NCBI GenBank assembly: GCA_965197825.1
Contig: CBDANW010000003.1
Location: 744,001-808,000 of the forward strand
Reading direction: 5' to 3'
Source: CBDANW01 sp965197825
Lineage (GTDB): Bacteria > Acidobacteriota > Vicinamibacteria > Marinacidobacterales > DATDRI01
DNA: 64,000 bases
Position 1 is the first letter of the stretch, and each line of letters begins with the position of its first letter. A program made the position numbers and the translations under genes. The notes below the pieces were generated by a model. That model was given only the letters and a program-made list of their open reading frames with translations, ran no database searches and had not been told where the DNA came from. Positions 18,605-27,642 of the stretch are shown in pieces.

Positions 18605-19711
18605 GTGGACTGTAACATTTAAGTGTTTAGTAGTAATATCTCTCTCATGCGAGGGAGAGCCGTTGTGTTGACTCAAGCGGAACATAGGGAGCTTGGCAAA
18701 CGAGTTTCGAGCCGTAGCGGTCGAGCGGATGACGCGCGGATCGCTCGGATGTTGCTCTTGCTGGCAGACGGTGCAAGCTATACGCAGGTGCAGCAGACGG
18801 TGGGCTGCACGGCGCCTTTTATCAGCAAGTGGAAACGCCGATTCTTGGAGGAGCGTCTGGCAGGTCTGTACGCGCGTCACGAGGGGCGTCCGATTCAAGT
18901 GCTCACGCCTCGGATGGAAGCACGGATTCTTTCGTGGACGCAGAAAAAACCGACCGACGGCTCGACTCACTGGAGCACGCGTCGACTTGCGAAGAAGCTG
19001 GGAATCCATCACATGATGGTGGCTCGCACTTGGAAAAAGCATGGTCTCCAGCCACACCGAATTGAGCATTACAAGGCCTCCAACGATCCGGATTTCGAGA
19101 CGAAGGCAGCGGATATCATCGGTCTATATATGAATCCACCTCAGCACGCTGCGGTGTTTTGTATTGATGAGAAAACGGCGATCCAAGCCCTGGATCGACG
19201 GGACCCGATCTTGCCGTTGTCTCCCGGGCGGGCCGAGCGACACGGTTTCGAGTACGTCCGGCATGGAACGCTTTCTCTCTACGCCGCCTTCGACACGAAG
19301 ACGGGGGTGGTTTTGGGCAAGACTGTCCGCCGCCATACCAGCCAGGAGTTCGTCGCCTTCTTGGAGCAGCTGGTTGCGAGCCACAAGCGAAAGCGCGAAA
19401 TACATGTCATCCTCGACAATCTGTCGGCTCACAAGACCGCCAAGGTCGCACAGTTCCTCGAGGCCAACCCAAAAGTCCGACTCCACTTCACACCCACATA
19501 TTCCTCCTGGCTGAACAAAATCGAACTCTGGTTCTCCAAGATCGAGCGTGCCCTGATCCATCGAGGCGTGTTCACGTCAACCCACGACCTGACCCGCAAG
19601 ATCATGCGCTACATTCGCAAGTACAACGAAGACCCCAAGCCCGTGAAGTGGACCTACAACGATCCGTCACGACGCATTAAAACCACTAAACGTTCAGTTG
19701 TTACAGTCCAC
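18605..19711 (+). mobile_element. IS630-family element (1107 bp) in GGDEF gene
   Basis: Terminal inverted repeats begin GTGGACTGTAACA at 18605 and end with its exact complement at 19711. A TA dinucleotide is duplicated on each side (18603-18604 and 19712-19713), the hallmark of IS630/mariner-type insertion. It carries one transposase gene in the same direction as the host gene. Only one copy is in the window. Confidence 0.92.
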
Positions 19712-19714
19712 TAG
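18647..19714 (+). CDS. IS630-family transposase
   Basis: About 355 residues: an N-terminal helix-turn-helix (ARIARMLLLLADGASYTQVQ), a second DNA-binding segment (STRRLAKKLGIHHMMVARTW), then the DDE domain with FCIDEKTAIQAL, HVILDNLSAHKTAKV and SSWLNKIELWFSKIER. I chose ATG 18647 (MRGRAVVLTQ); a GTG at 18623 in frame is an alternative. The stop codon is TAG at 19712-19714, whose first two bases are the duplicated TA of the target, so the C-terminus depends on the insertion site. Confidence 0.9.
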   Translation: MRGRAVVLTQAEHRELGKRVSSRSGRADDARIARMLLLLADGASYTQVQQTVGCTAPFISKWKRRFLEERLAGLYARHEGRPIQVLTPRMEARILSWTQKKPTDGSTHWSTRRLAKKLGIHHMMVARTWKKHGLQPHRIEHYKASNDPDFETKAADIIGLYMNPPQHAAVFCIDEKTAIQALDRRDPILPLSPGRAERHGFEYVRHGTLSLYAAFDTKTGVVLGKTVRRHTSQEFVAFLEQLVASHKRKREIHVILDNLSAHKTAKVAQFLEANPKVRLHFTPTYSSWLNKIELWFSKIERALIHRGVFTSTHDLTRKIMRYIRKYNEDPKPVKWTYNDPSRRIKTTKRSVVTVH

Positions 19715-20224
19715 CAGTGATCTTCCTCGACCTGGACGGCTTCAAGGGGGTCAACGACACACACGGCCACCTATGCGGCAGTCGCACGCTCTTCGAAGTG
19801 GGCGACATTCTGAGGCGGTCCGTCAGAGAGGAAGACATCGTGGCCCGCTACGGCGGAGACGAGTTCGTGGTCGTCTTGCCACAAACGGACGGCAAGGCGG
19901 CGTTTTCGATCGCCGAGCGCATGCGGCAGGCTCTCAATGGGCACGAATTCCTCCACGGTTTCGACCTCGCGGTACATTTGTCAGCCAGCTTTGGGATCAG
20001 CAGTTTTCCAGAGCACGGCAGCATGCCGCAGGACCTTATTCAAAAGGCAGACCAAGCAATGTATAGTGTCAAAGAAAGCGGAAAGGACGCAGTAGCGGTA
20101 GCTGGCAGCTGATCTTTGCCATGGTAAGCGTTCCTGGTTCCTTGCTCATACGCTCGAGGCGCGTCCGAGGATAAGCGAGTCGGTCCCACTCGAGGAACCA
20201 CGTTAATACCGCCGAAAGGCTTAG

Positions 20225-21250
20225 ATGAATTTGCGCTCTATTTTTAGTGCGTTCTCCAACGAGCTCGCCATCGACTTGGGCACGGCCAACACGCTCGTCT
20301 TCATTCAAGGTAAGGGCATCGTCGTTTCAGAGCCATCGATCGTCGCAATAAACCAGGTCACCGGTGAGGTGGAGGCGGTGGGCAGGGAAGCGAAGGAGAT
20401 GCTCGGCCGAACGCCGGGCAACATCACCGCCATTCGGCCAATGAAAGATGGCGTGATCGCGGACTTCGAAATCACGGAAAAGATGCTCGCCTATTTCATT
20501 CAGAAGGCTCACAACCGAAAGGTTTGGGTGGCGCCTCGTATCGTGATCGGAATTCCCTCCGAGATTACTCAGGTCGAAAAGCGCGCCGTCAAAGATAGCG
20601 CGCTACGCGCCAAAGCCAGTGAAGTCTTCTTGGTGGATCAGGCGATGGCGGCTGCCATCGGAGCCGGACTCCCGGTGACCGAGCCCTCGGGGAACATGGT
20701 GGTCGACATTGGTGGCGGCACGACCGACATTGCGGTTATCTCCATGGCCGGCATCGTCTACAGCAGCTCGGTGCGCGTCGCCGGGAACGAGATGGACGAG
20801 GCGGTCATCAAGTATCTTCGCAAGAAGTACAACCTTCTCATCGGGGAGCGGACCGCGGAGCAGGTCAAGATCGAAATCGGATCGGCCTATCCGTTGGACA
20901 AACCCATGACGATGGAGATCAAAGGACGGAATCTGATCGAGGGCGTGCCCAAGACGTTGGTTGTAACCGATGAGGAGATACGGGAATCTTTGGAGGAGAC
21001 CCTCGCCGTCATTGTCAATGCGGTGAGAGTCGCTCTCGAAAGGACGCCACCCGAGCTCTCGGCTGATATCGTCGATCGCGGCATCGTGCTCACTGGCGGT
21101 GGAGCGCTCCTCTTGAACTTGGACAAGAGGCTCCGAGAGGAGACCGGACTCCCGGTATCGATGAGCGAGGATCCGCTCTCCTCGGTCGTGCTGGGGACCG
21201 GCCGCATGTTGGCCGACTTGAAACTTCTGAGGAAGATCTCTCTCGATTGA
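20225..21250 (+). CDS. mreB: rod shape-determining actin MreB
   Basis: A 341-residue bacterial actin with phosphate-1 loop AIDLGTANTLVF, phosphate-2 DIGGGTTDIAVISMAG and adenosine motif LTGGGALLLNLDKRLREE. Length and N-terminus (an amphipathic MNLRSIFSAFSN for membrane binding) are standard. It forms membrane-bound filaments that guide cell-wall synthesis. It is the first gene of a compact operon mreB-mreC-mreD-mrdA-rodA, all in the same direction and with overlapping starts from mreC onward. Confidence 0.98.
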   Translation: MNLRSIFSAFSNELAIDLGTANTLVFIQGKGIVVSEPSIVAINQVTGEVEAVGREAKEMLGRTPGNITAIRPMKDGVIADFEITEKMLAYFIQKAHNRKVWVAPRIVIGIPSEITQVEKRAVKDSALRAKASEVFLVDQAMAAAIGAGLPVTEPSGNMVVDIGGGTTDIAVISMAGIVYSSSVRVAGNEMDEAVIKYLRKKYNLLIGERTAEQVKIEIGSAYPLDKPMTMEIKGRNLIEGVPKTLVVTDEEIRESLEETLAVIVNAVRVALERTPPELSADIVDRGIVLTGGGALLLNLDKRLREETGLPVSMSEDPLSSVVLGTGRMLADLKLLRKISLD

Positions 21251-21316
21251 ACCTATTGAGCCAGAGTAAGTGGTCCGGAACGCTTTCCGGAAAACTCCAT
21301 AGAAGGACGATCGCTC

Positions 21317-22171
21317 GTGGTTTCTAACGGAATGTACATCCGTCGGCGCGGAGGTCACGTTGTCTTCATCGCTCTCATCGTGGGGCACGCTCTTCTCATT
21401 TCTTCCCAGGTCACGACCGCGAGAGGCCACTCGGCGCTTCAAGGGGCCGTCCTCGCCGTATTCGCGCCGCTGCAGCGTGGTTCCCAAGCAGTGCTGAACG
21501 GGGTGCGCTCGGTTTGGTACGGCTACATTGACTTGAGAGCCGTCCGGGAGGAAAACCGCGAGCTGCGCGAGAAGACCACTCGTCTCGAACAAGCCTTGTG
21601 GATGGAGAGGGAGGCGGTGGCTCGCTATGACCGGTTGAGCCGTGTTTTGCAGCTTGCCGAGCGGATTCCCTTCGATTCCATCGTTGCCGAGGTAATCGGA
21701 GTGGACGCCAGCTCGTGGTTCCGCACCATCACTGTGAATCGCGGTCTGGGTCGTGGGGTGGCGCTTAACGCGCCGGTGGTCGGGCCGGGTGGTTTGGTGG
21801 GTCGCGTCACTGCCGTGGGACCTCACATCGCGCAGGTACAGTTGCTGGCGGATCAAGAGTGTTCGGTTGGCTCGCTCCTGGTGCGTACGCGGACCCGAGG
21901 CATCGTTTCCGGTCAGGGCGGTGCCGAGCTCCAGTTGAAATACGTCAGCAATCTCGAGGATGTGGCCCTGGGCGACTTAGTAGTGACATCGGGGATCGAC
22001 GGGATTTACCCGAAAGGGATAGCCATTGGGCGCGTTGCCTCGGTGAGAAACGGTCCCCGGCTATTCAAGATAGTCACGGTCGAGCCGGCCGCGAGTCTCA
22101 ACCGGTTAGAGGAGGTCTTCATCCTCGAGCCCCTCGGCTCGAACTTGGAATTGACCAAGAAGGTTGAGTGA
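21317..22171 (+). CDS. mreC: rod shape-determining protein MreC
   Basis: A 284-residue bitopic protein with one N-terminal transmembrane helix (VVFIALIVGHALLISSQ), a coiled coil (VREENRELREKTTRLEQALWME) and the two-barrel beta-rich periplasmic domain (VIGVDASSWFRTITVNRG, GPGGLVGRVTAVGPHIAQVQ, VTSGIDGIYPKGIAIGRV). GTG 21317 is taken as start because AAGGAC lies 9 bp upstream; ATG 21332 is an alternative. It links MreB to the elongation penicillin-binding protein. Confidence 0.95.
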   Translation: MVSNGMYIRRRGGHVVFIALIVGHALLISSQVTTARGHSALQGAVLAVFAPLQRGSQAVLNGVRSVWYGYIDLRAVREENRELREKTTRLEQALWMEREAVARYDRLSRVLQLAERIPFDSIVAEVIGVDASSWFRTITVNRGLGRGVALNAPVVGPGGLVGRVTAVGPHIAQVQLLADQECSVGSLLVRTRTRGIVSGQGGAELQLKYVSNLEDVALGDLVVTSGIDGIYPKGIAIGRVASVRNGPRLFKIVTVEPAASLNRLEEVFILEPLGSNLELTKKVE

Positions 22172-22650
22172 AGGCGCTCGCGGTAGCTCTGGCCGTCATC
22201 GGCGCTTTTCTGGTCCAGACTCTAGGAGGGCGCTACTTTTGGCCGATCCAGAGCTATCTTGATCTGTTTCTCTTGACGGCGGCCGGCTTCGGTTTGACTC
22301 AGGATCGGCAGGTCGGGATGTTCGCCGGGACGGCGGCCGGTTTGGTTCAAGACGTCTTCTCGGGCACCACGTTGGGTCTGAACGGCGTCTCGAAGACCAC
22401 GATCGGTTATCTGGCCGGGATCGCGGGGCACCGGCTGGTGGTAAGGGGATGGGCGGGGCGTTTCTTTTTTTTCGCGGCCGCCACCGCGGGTGATCGCATC
22501 ATTCTGGCCGCCATCGGACAGGTGGCGGATCAGCCCCCCGTGGTTGGTAGCGTGCCCGACTTGTTGTACCTTTGTGCGGGGAACGGGCTCCTGGGAGCCT
22601 TGATTCTGGGAACGTTGGACCGATTCATGACTGATCCGATGAGCCAATGA
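22168..22650 (+). CDS. mreD: rod shape-determining protein MreD
   Basis: A 160-residue polytopic membrane protein with about five helices, in the canonical place between mreC and mrdA. The GTG start overlaps the mreC stop (GTGA), which implies translational coupling. The sequence SYLDLFLLTAAGFGLTQDRQ and the glycine-rich GLVQDVFSGTTLGLNGVSKT are typical of MreD. Confidence 0.92.
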   Translation: MKALAVALAVIGAFLVQTLGGRYFWPIQSYLDLFLLTAAGFGLTQDRQVGMFAGTAAGLVQDVFSGTTLGLNGVSKTTIGYLAGIAGHRLVVRGWAGRFFFFAAATAGDRIILAAIGQVADQPPVVGSVPDLLYLCAGNGLLGALILGTLDRFMTDPMSQ

Positions 22651-24506
22651 ACATCTACGAAAATCTGAAGCCGATTCAGTCGCGGCTGAAGTGGTGGCGG
22701 ATCCTGGCGGTCGTCCTTTTTCTGGGACTGTGCGCCCGTTTCTGGCAGATCCAGATCGTACGCGCTCCCACCTACATGGAGTTGGCCCGCTCGAATCATG
22801 TGCGACAGATCCCGGAGAGCGCACCGCGGGGACTCGTCCTCGATCGGATCGGGCAGATGCTCGCGGAGAACCGGCCATCGTTCAACCTCACGATGGAAAA
22901 GAGAAGTTGGAGCGACGACGTGCTGGCGGAGCTCATCGACCTGTTGCCTTTCTCCGATGAGGATCTCGAGCAGATGGAGAAGGAACGAGAGACGTCATTC
23001 GGAGCGAGTCCCGTTCTTCTCAAGGAAGACATCACCATGGAAGAGGTGGCCCTGGTGGAATCCCGACAGCTCGAACTCCAGGGCGCGATGATCCAGTTTG
23101 TGCCCCGGCGTTATTACACGTTCGGGAGTCTTGCTGCCCACGCGCTCGGCTACGTGGGGAGGATCACCGAAGAGCAGCTTGACCAGGAGCGATTCGAAGG
23201 AGCCATGGCGAACGACCACGTGGGGCAATCCGGTGTCGAGTTTGGATACAACCTCCAGCTAATGGGGGAAAACGGTATGCAGGTTGTCGTCGTTAATAGC
23301 CATGGGAGGCGCGAGAGGATTCTCGAGGAGAGACCACCGCTTTGGGGCAACTCGCTTCAATTGTCCATGGACCTCGAGCTTCAGCAAGTGATAGAGGAGG
23401 CCTTCGGGGATAGCCACGGGGCGGCGGTGGTGCTCGACCCACGCAACGGCGAGGTGTTGGCTCTGACCAGCTTTCCTTCTTTCGATCCAAACCTCTTTTC
23501 CGGGCGTTTCAAGGCGGAGGAATGGCAAGCGGTTGTGCACGACGAAGATCATCGTCTCCAGAATCGCGCGTTGCAGGGACGCTACGCACCGGGGTCGGTG
23601 TTCAAACTGGTCCTCGCCGCTGCGGCGCTCGAGGAGAAGAAGATCACACCGGAGACGCGCCTCTATTGTGGCGGTGGCGTGCGGCTCTACGGCAGGTGGT
23701 TCCCTTGTCATAGCGCCGCCGGACACGGGCTCGTCAATCTCCATGAGGCGCTGGTGAACTCGTGCAACAGCTATTTCTATCAGATCGGCGTGGATCTGCA
23801 GATCGAGACGATAGCGCGCTATGCGCGGACGTTTGGTCTCGGCAGTCCAACCGGCATCGATCTGCCATTTGAAGTATCTGGCTTGGTGCCCGATCCGGAA
23901 TGGAAGCGCCAGGCTCGTGAGGAGCCGTGGTATGCGGGCGAGACCGTCTCGGTTTCGGTAGGCCAGGGCTCGGTTCTGGTCACGGTGATGCAGATGGCTC
24001 AGATCGCCGCCATCATCGGCAGCTCGGGGGACGTTTTCCGGCCACATGTCTTCTTGAGACCGCTTCCCGCTGGAGCGTTGGCGGATCCGGCTCCTACCAG
24101 TGCGCAAGGCGAGCCAATTCGACACCTGGCGTTTCAGGATTCGACCTGGCGCGTTTTGCAAGACGCGATGTGGGGCGTGGTTAACGAAACAGGGACTGGG
24201 TGGCGGGCGCGAGTTTCTGGCATCGGAGTGTCCGGAAAGACGGGAACCGCCCAAGTTGCCTCCATGCGGAACTTGGTCGAGAGCGACGACTCCGATCGGC
24301 CGGAACATCTCCGCAATCACGCGTGGTTCGTCGGATACGCGCCACGCGCGAACCCCGAGCTCGCGGTGGCGATTCTCGTGGAACACGGCGGCCAGGGTGG
24401 TCGCGCTGCCGCTCCGATCGCCCAGAAGATCTTCCAGACTTATTTCGACAGAGTTAAAGGACGCGAAGCCGATGATGCTCGACAGGCGCTTTTGGTTCGG
24501 AATTGA
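22647..24506 (+). CDS. mrdA: penicillin-binding protein 2 (elongasome transpeptidase)
   Basis: A 619-residue class B PBP with an N-terminal membrane anchor (ILAVVLFLGLCARFWQIQIV), a dimerisation domain and a transpeptidase domain bearing all three active-site motifs: SVFK in APGSVFKLVLA, SCN in NSCNSYFYQIG and KTG in SGKTGTAQVAS. It crosslinks peptidoglycan during lateral growth together with RodA. ATG 22647 overlaps the mreD stop by 4 bp. Confidence 0.97.
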   Translation: MNIYENLKPIQSRLKWWRILAVVLFLGLCARFWQIQIVRAPTYMELARSNHVRQIPESAPRGLVLDRIGQMLAENRPSFNLTMEKRSWSDDVLAELIDLLPFSDEDLEQMEKERETSFGASPVLLKEDITMEEVALVESRQLELQGAMIQFVPRRYYTFGSLAAHALGYVGRITEEQLDQERFEGAMANDHVGQSGVEFGYNLQLMGENGMQVVVVNSHGRRERILEERPPLWGNSLQLSMDLELQQVIEEAFGDSHGAAVVLDPRNGEVLALTSFPSFDPNLFSGRFKAEEWQAVVHDEDHRLQNRALQGRYAPGSVFKLVLAAAALEEKKITPETRLYCGGGVRLYGRWFPCHSAAGHGLVNLHEALVNSCNSYFYQIGVDLQIETIARYARTFGLGSPTGIDLPFEVSGLVPDPEWKRQAREEPWYAGETVSVSVGQGSVLVTVMQMAQIAAIIGSSGDVFRPHVFLRPLPAGALADPAPTSAQGEPIRHLAFQDSTWRVLQDAMWGVVNETGTGWRARVSGIGVSGKTGTAQVASMRNLVESDDSDRPEHLRNHAWFVGYAPRANPELAVAILVEHGGQGGRAAAPIAQKIFQTYFDRVKGREADDARQALLVRN

Positions 24507-25566
24507 TTGGCCACTCGTCCTCGGGCTAGTTCTGGCCACGGGCGTGGGCGTCGCGATCATCTATAGCGCGACTAAAGGTGGCCCGAACCCGGACTACTAC
24601 CAGAGACAGATCCTCTGGATTGTCTTGGGGCTCGCCCTCATGCTCCTGGTCATGGCCATCGACTACCATTCGCTCGTGGATCATGCCGAGTTTTTCTACT
24701 TGGCCGTCGCCGGCCTTCTCGTCTACCTGCTCTTGTTCGGATCGCTCCGTGCCGGCACGAATCGATGGCTCGAGCTCGGTATTTTCACGCTCCACTCGGG
24801 AGAGCTAGCGAAGCTTGCTTCGGTAGGCTTACTCGCCAAGTACTTCGCTGCGGTTCGGAAGAATCGCCTGGATACGGGGGAGGTTGCCATTACGGGCGTC
24901 CTGGTTGGAATACCCGTGCTCCTTGTGATCCTGCAGCCCGATCTCGGCACGGCCGCGACGCTGGTTTTCGCCTACGCCGTTCTCTGTTTGCTTGCCGGCT
25001 TGCGAGCCCGTTTGATCCTGGTGGCGGCGGTCGTTTTTGCGCTCGCCCTTCCTATCGGCTGGAGCTTCGTTCTCAAGGACTACCAGAAGGAACGGGTTCT
25101 TGCCCTCGTCGACCCGAACGTCGATCCACGTGGGGCGGGATATCAGAGCATCCAGTCGACGATCGCGGTGGGCTCGGGAGGTCTGACCGGGAAAGGATGG
25201 TTGGAAGGCTCCCAGAGCCAACTCCAGTTCCTACCCGCCCCCCACACCGACTTCGTCTTCGCGGTCATCGGTGAGGAGTTCGGTTTCGCCGGGGTCGTTG
25301 CGATCATCGTTCTGTACATGATGATCACGCTGTGCAGCCTGGACGCGGCGCGTCGAGCGCGAGATCGGCTGGGAATCTATTTGGTGGCCGGCATCTTGTC
25401 CATGTTCGTGTTCCAGGCGTTATACAACATGGCTATGGTGGGAGGCTTGGTTCCCATCAAGGGATTCCCACTCCCTCTGGTAAGCTACGGGGGATCCTCG
25501 ATGATGACGACGCTCGTTGGTTTCGGGCTGATCCTGAACGTCAGAATGCGTCGCTTCGTCAACTGA
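24472..25566 (+). CDS. mrdB: peptidoglycan polymerase RodA (SEDS family)
   Basis: A 364-residue polytopic SEDS glycosyltransferase. Landmarks are GIDWPLVLGLVLATGVGV, LQPDLGTAATLVF (with the conserved catalytic-region Asp), LPAPHTDFVFAVIGEEFGF and LPLVSYGGSSMMTTLVGFG. ATG 24472 starts 35 bp inside mrdA, so the genes are coupled; a longer open frame from 24100 is only overlap with mrdA. Its stop overlaps by 8 bp the 3' end of the convergent sucD remnant. Confidence 0.96.
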   Translation: MMLDRRFWFGIDWPLVLGLVLATGVGVAIIYSATKGGPNPDYYQRQILWIVLGLALMLLVMAIDYHSLVDHAEFFYLAVAGLLVYLLLFGSLRAGTNRWLELGIFTLHSGELAKLASVGLLAKYFAAVRKNRLDTGEVAITGVLVGIPVLLVILQPDLGTAATLVFAYAVLCLLAGLRARLILVAAVVFALALPIGWSFVLKDYQKERVLALVDPNVDPRGAGYQSIQSTIAVGSGGLTGKGWLEGSQSQLQFLPAPHTDFVFAVIGEEFGFAGVVAIIVLYMMITLCSLDAARRARDRLGIYLVAGILSMFVFQALYNMAMVGGLVPIKGFPLPLVSYGGSSMMTTLVGFGLILNVRMRRFVN

Positions 25567-25945
25567 GCGAAGCTCCGAGATCCGCAAGTAGCTCCCCGAC
25601 CTGGGAAGGGATCTCCGCAATCCGTGCGCCGGCTTCCCGCGGGCAGTCTTTTTCGATCGCGCCGTGCCTTTGTCGCCGGCGACGATGGCACCGGCGTGAC
25701 CCGTCCTCCTGCCTTCCGGCGCGCAGGCACCGGCAATGAAAGCGACCACCGGGATCCCCATCTCGGCGACGACCGGTGCGGCGTCCTCTTCCATCGTGCC
25801 TCCGATCTCACCGACCAGCACGACCGCATCGGTCTCCTCATCTGCCTCGAAGCCGCGGAGCGCGTGGGTGAAGGTCGTTCCTACGATCGGATCGCCTCCG
25901 ATCCCGAGAAAGGCGGACTGGCCGAACCCTCGGCGGATCGGCGCG
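25559..25945 (-). pseudogene. sucD: succinyl-CoA synthetase alpha subunit (sucD), 3' remnant
   Basis: About 130 C-terminal residues remain: FGQSAFLGIGGDPIVGTTFT, LVGEIGGTMEEDAAPVV, then FIAGACAPEGRRTGHAGAI. A one-base frameshift follows near 25655, after which AGARIAEIPSQVGELLADLG completes the normal SucD C-terminus. The N-terminal half, including the CoA-binding and phosphohistidine parts, is missing. The break at about 25945 abuts the truncated NHL gene on the other strand. sucC is not in the window. The gene cannot encode a working enzyme. Confidence 0.85.
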
Positions 25946-25952
25946 ACCATAC

Positions 25953-27020
25953 CGGTTCGGCCGGCCCACCGACATCGCGTGGGACGCGGAAGGAAACAAC
26001 TTCGTCTCCGACGGGTATACCAACCACCGGGTCGTGAAGTATGACAAGTTCGGCATGTACGTCGACGAGGTAGGAAGCTCGCAGCGGGGTACGGAACCCA
26101 GTCAGTTCAACACGCCTCACGGGATCTCGACGGATGCCAACGGCAACGTCACGGGGACCAACCGCGCGTTCGTGCGCAACGCCGCACGTCTTTTCGAGTT
26201 CGACCAGAGCGGGCAGTACGTGCGTGAGTTGGGTCAGGGGCTCTATGGGTTCATCTTCGCTCATACCGTCCGTGTGGATTCGGAGGACAACATCTGGGCG
26301 GTCGACGAGGGATCGAACATGGTCATCAAGTTCAATCCCGAGGGACGCGTCGTGATGGCCATGGGCAGGAAGCCCGAGTCGATACGGATTCCCAACCCCG
26401 AGCCCCAGCCTCCCGCTGAAGGCGACGAAGAACGTCCGATCGGCGTTGGCATCGGCGGCGACAACTTCAATCGTCCAACCGACGTGGCCTGGGATGCGGA
26501 GGGGAACAACTTCGTGTCCGACGGGTATGGCAACTCGCGCGTGGCGAAGTTTGACAAGAACGGCAAGTTCATCAAGTCCTGGGGCTCCCAGGGAACCGAG
26601 CCCGGGCAGTTCCGTACGCTTCACACCATCGCCACCGACGCCGAGGGGAACGTCTACGTCGGTGATCGGGGAAACAGGCGCATTCAGGTGTTCGACAATG
26701 ACGGGAATTTCAAGACGCAATTCCTGAACGTTGGTGCCCCCTGGGCGATCTGTATCACGCCCGGTCCGCACCAGTACCTCTACACCTCGAACTCGAACGG
26801 CACCGCCAACTTCGACAACGGTGAGATCTACAAGATGGAGCCGGACGGGACGATCGTGGGCAGATTCGGAAAAGCCGGCAAGCAACTCAAGCAGTTCAGC
26901 TCGACTCACGAGATCGATTGCCGGAACGAGAACGAGCTCTTGGTGGGGGAGATCACGAACTGGCGGGTTCAGAAGCTGACGCTGTACCCAGATCAGGCAC
27001 AGGCCCAGCTGATGAGATAA
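25953..27020 (+). pseudogene. NHL-repeat beta-propeller protein, 5'-truncated
   Basis: Homology starts abruptly at 25953 (RFGRPTDIAWDAEGNNFVSD, with a GTG 26034 as the first plausible start) and runs to a normal stop. The remaining 350 residues hold NHL blades, for example FNTPHGISTDANGNV, FNRPTDVAWDAEGNNFVSD, FRTLHTIATDAEGNVYVGD and GNRRIQVFDNDG. Such propellers are often exported and resemble peptidyl-alpha-hydroxyglycine lyase. The signal peptide and first blade are missing, lost in the same event that truncated sucD on the other strand. It could still be translated from 26034, but export is unlikely. Confidence 0.75.
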
Positions 27021-27087
27021 CGAGCGTCGAAACAGACGGAATTCATGGGCTCCGTTCCGCGAACGGGCCTGGGCGGCTACGCGCCTC

Positions 27088-27642
27088 TTAGGCTTCCAGG
27101 TCCTGGGCCAGGGCGTGCCGCTGCGCTTCGCTGAGAGGGGCTTCCTCCTCGAGCTGAGGCAGATCGCTTCCGATCGATACGGGAGCCTCGCCTCCGGTAT
27201 CGAACTTCAAGTACTGCACCGAGGAAAGCCGATCCTCGCCAACCTGACGTTGGTCGAATCGGGCGTACATCTTCTTTCCGCTCTGCGTCTTCAGGTAGAG
27301 ATGCTTGGGAAGCTCCAGCCATTCACGGAGCAAGGATTGCCGCCGGGCCGGGTCGTCGATCTCGATGAGCAGCGTGCAGCCGAGCTCGCCCTGGCCACCC
27401 AGTAGCTCGTTGTAGGTTTCGATCTCGCGCTGGATATCGGTCTCCCTCACGATTTGCTCGGCTCGCATCATCTCCTGGATTTGGTAACGAATGGTGTCGT
27501 GGTTCTCAAAAAGGAAGGTCAGATACTTCCCCAGATGCACGCGACGGGCTTCCTTGACGCCCATCGTTTCGCGGCGGATCTGGTCGCGGCGCTCGTTGTA
27601 GGTTTGGTAGTCGATGATTTCATCTCGTTGAACCGTATTCAC
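27088..27642 (-). CDS. DUF3501 family protein
   Basis: A 184-residue soluble protein with the DUF3501 pattern: RRVHLGKYLTFLFENHDTIRYQIQEMMRAE, read as the conserved block near residues 35-64, followed by YNELLGGQGELGCTLLIEI. Its start follows the Fe-S oxidoreductase stop with no gap. In other bacteria DUF3501 genes often follow rubrerythrin and CCG-domain oxidoreductase genes, as here, which suggests a role in peroxide or redox repair. The reaction is unknown. Confidence 0.85.
   Translation of the reverse strand: MNTVQRDEIIDYQTYNERRDQIRRETMGVKEARRVHLGKYLTFLFENHDTIRYQIQEMMRAEQIVRETDIQREIETYNELLGGQGELGCTLLIEIDDPARRQSLLREWLELPKHLYLKTQSGKKMYARFDQRQVGEDRLSSVQYLKFDTGGEAPVSIGSDLPQLEEEAPLSEAQRHALAQDLEA

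Larger units (their letters stand above)
18099..20112 (+). pseudogene. GGDEF diguanylate cyclase gene split by IS630
   Basis: The gene is broken twice. The 5' part (18099-18440, TTG start) encodes about 113 residues with no clear domain, then a frameshift near 18440 leads into LVEPAAIALENAFLFQKTEK, the end of a GAF-like linker, and the GGDEF start ITDDLTKLYNSHYL. An IS630 element enters after EERTSL, and the rest of the domain resumes at 19714 (VIFLDLDGFKGVNDTHGHL, then RYGGDEFVVVLPQTDGKA). Removing the IS and one TA restores TSLAVIFLDLDGF in frame. Active-site GGDEF and the preceding FLDLDGF are intact, so the ancestor was probably a c-di-GMP synthase. The upstream frameshift shows decay beyond the IS hit. 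Confidence 0.85.
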
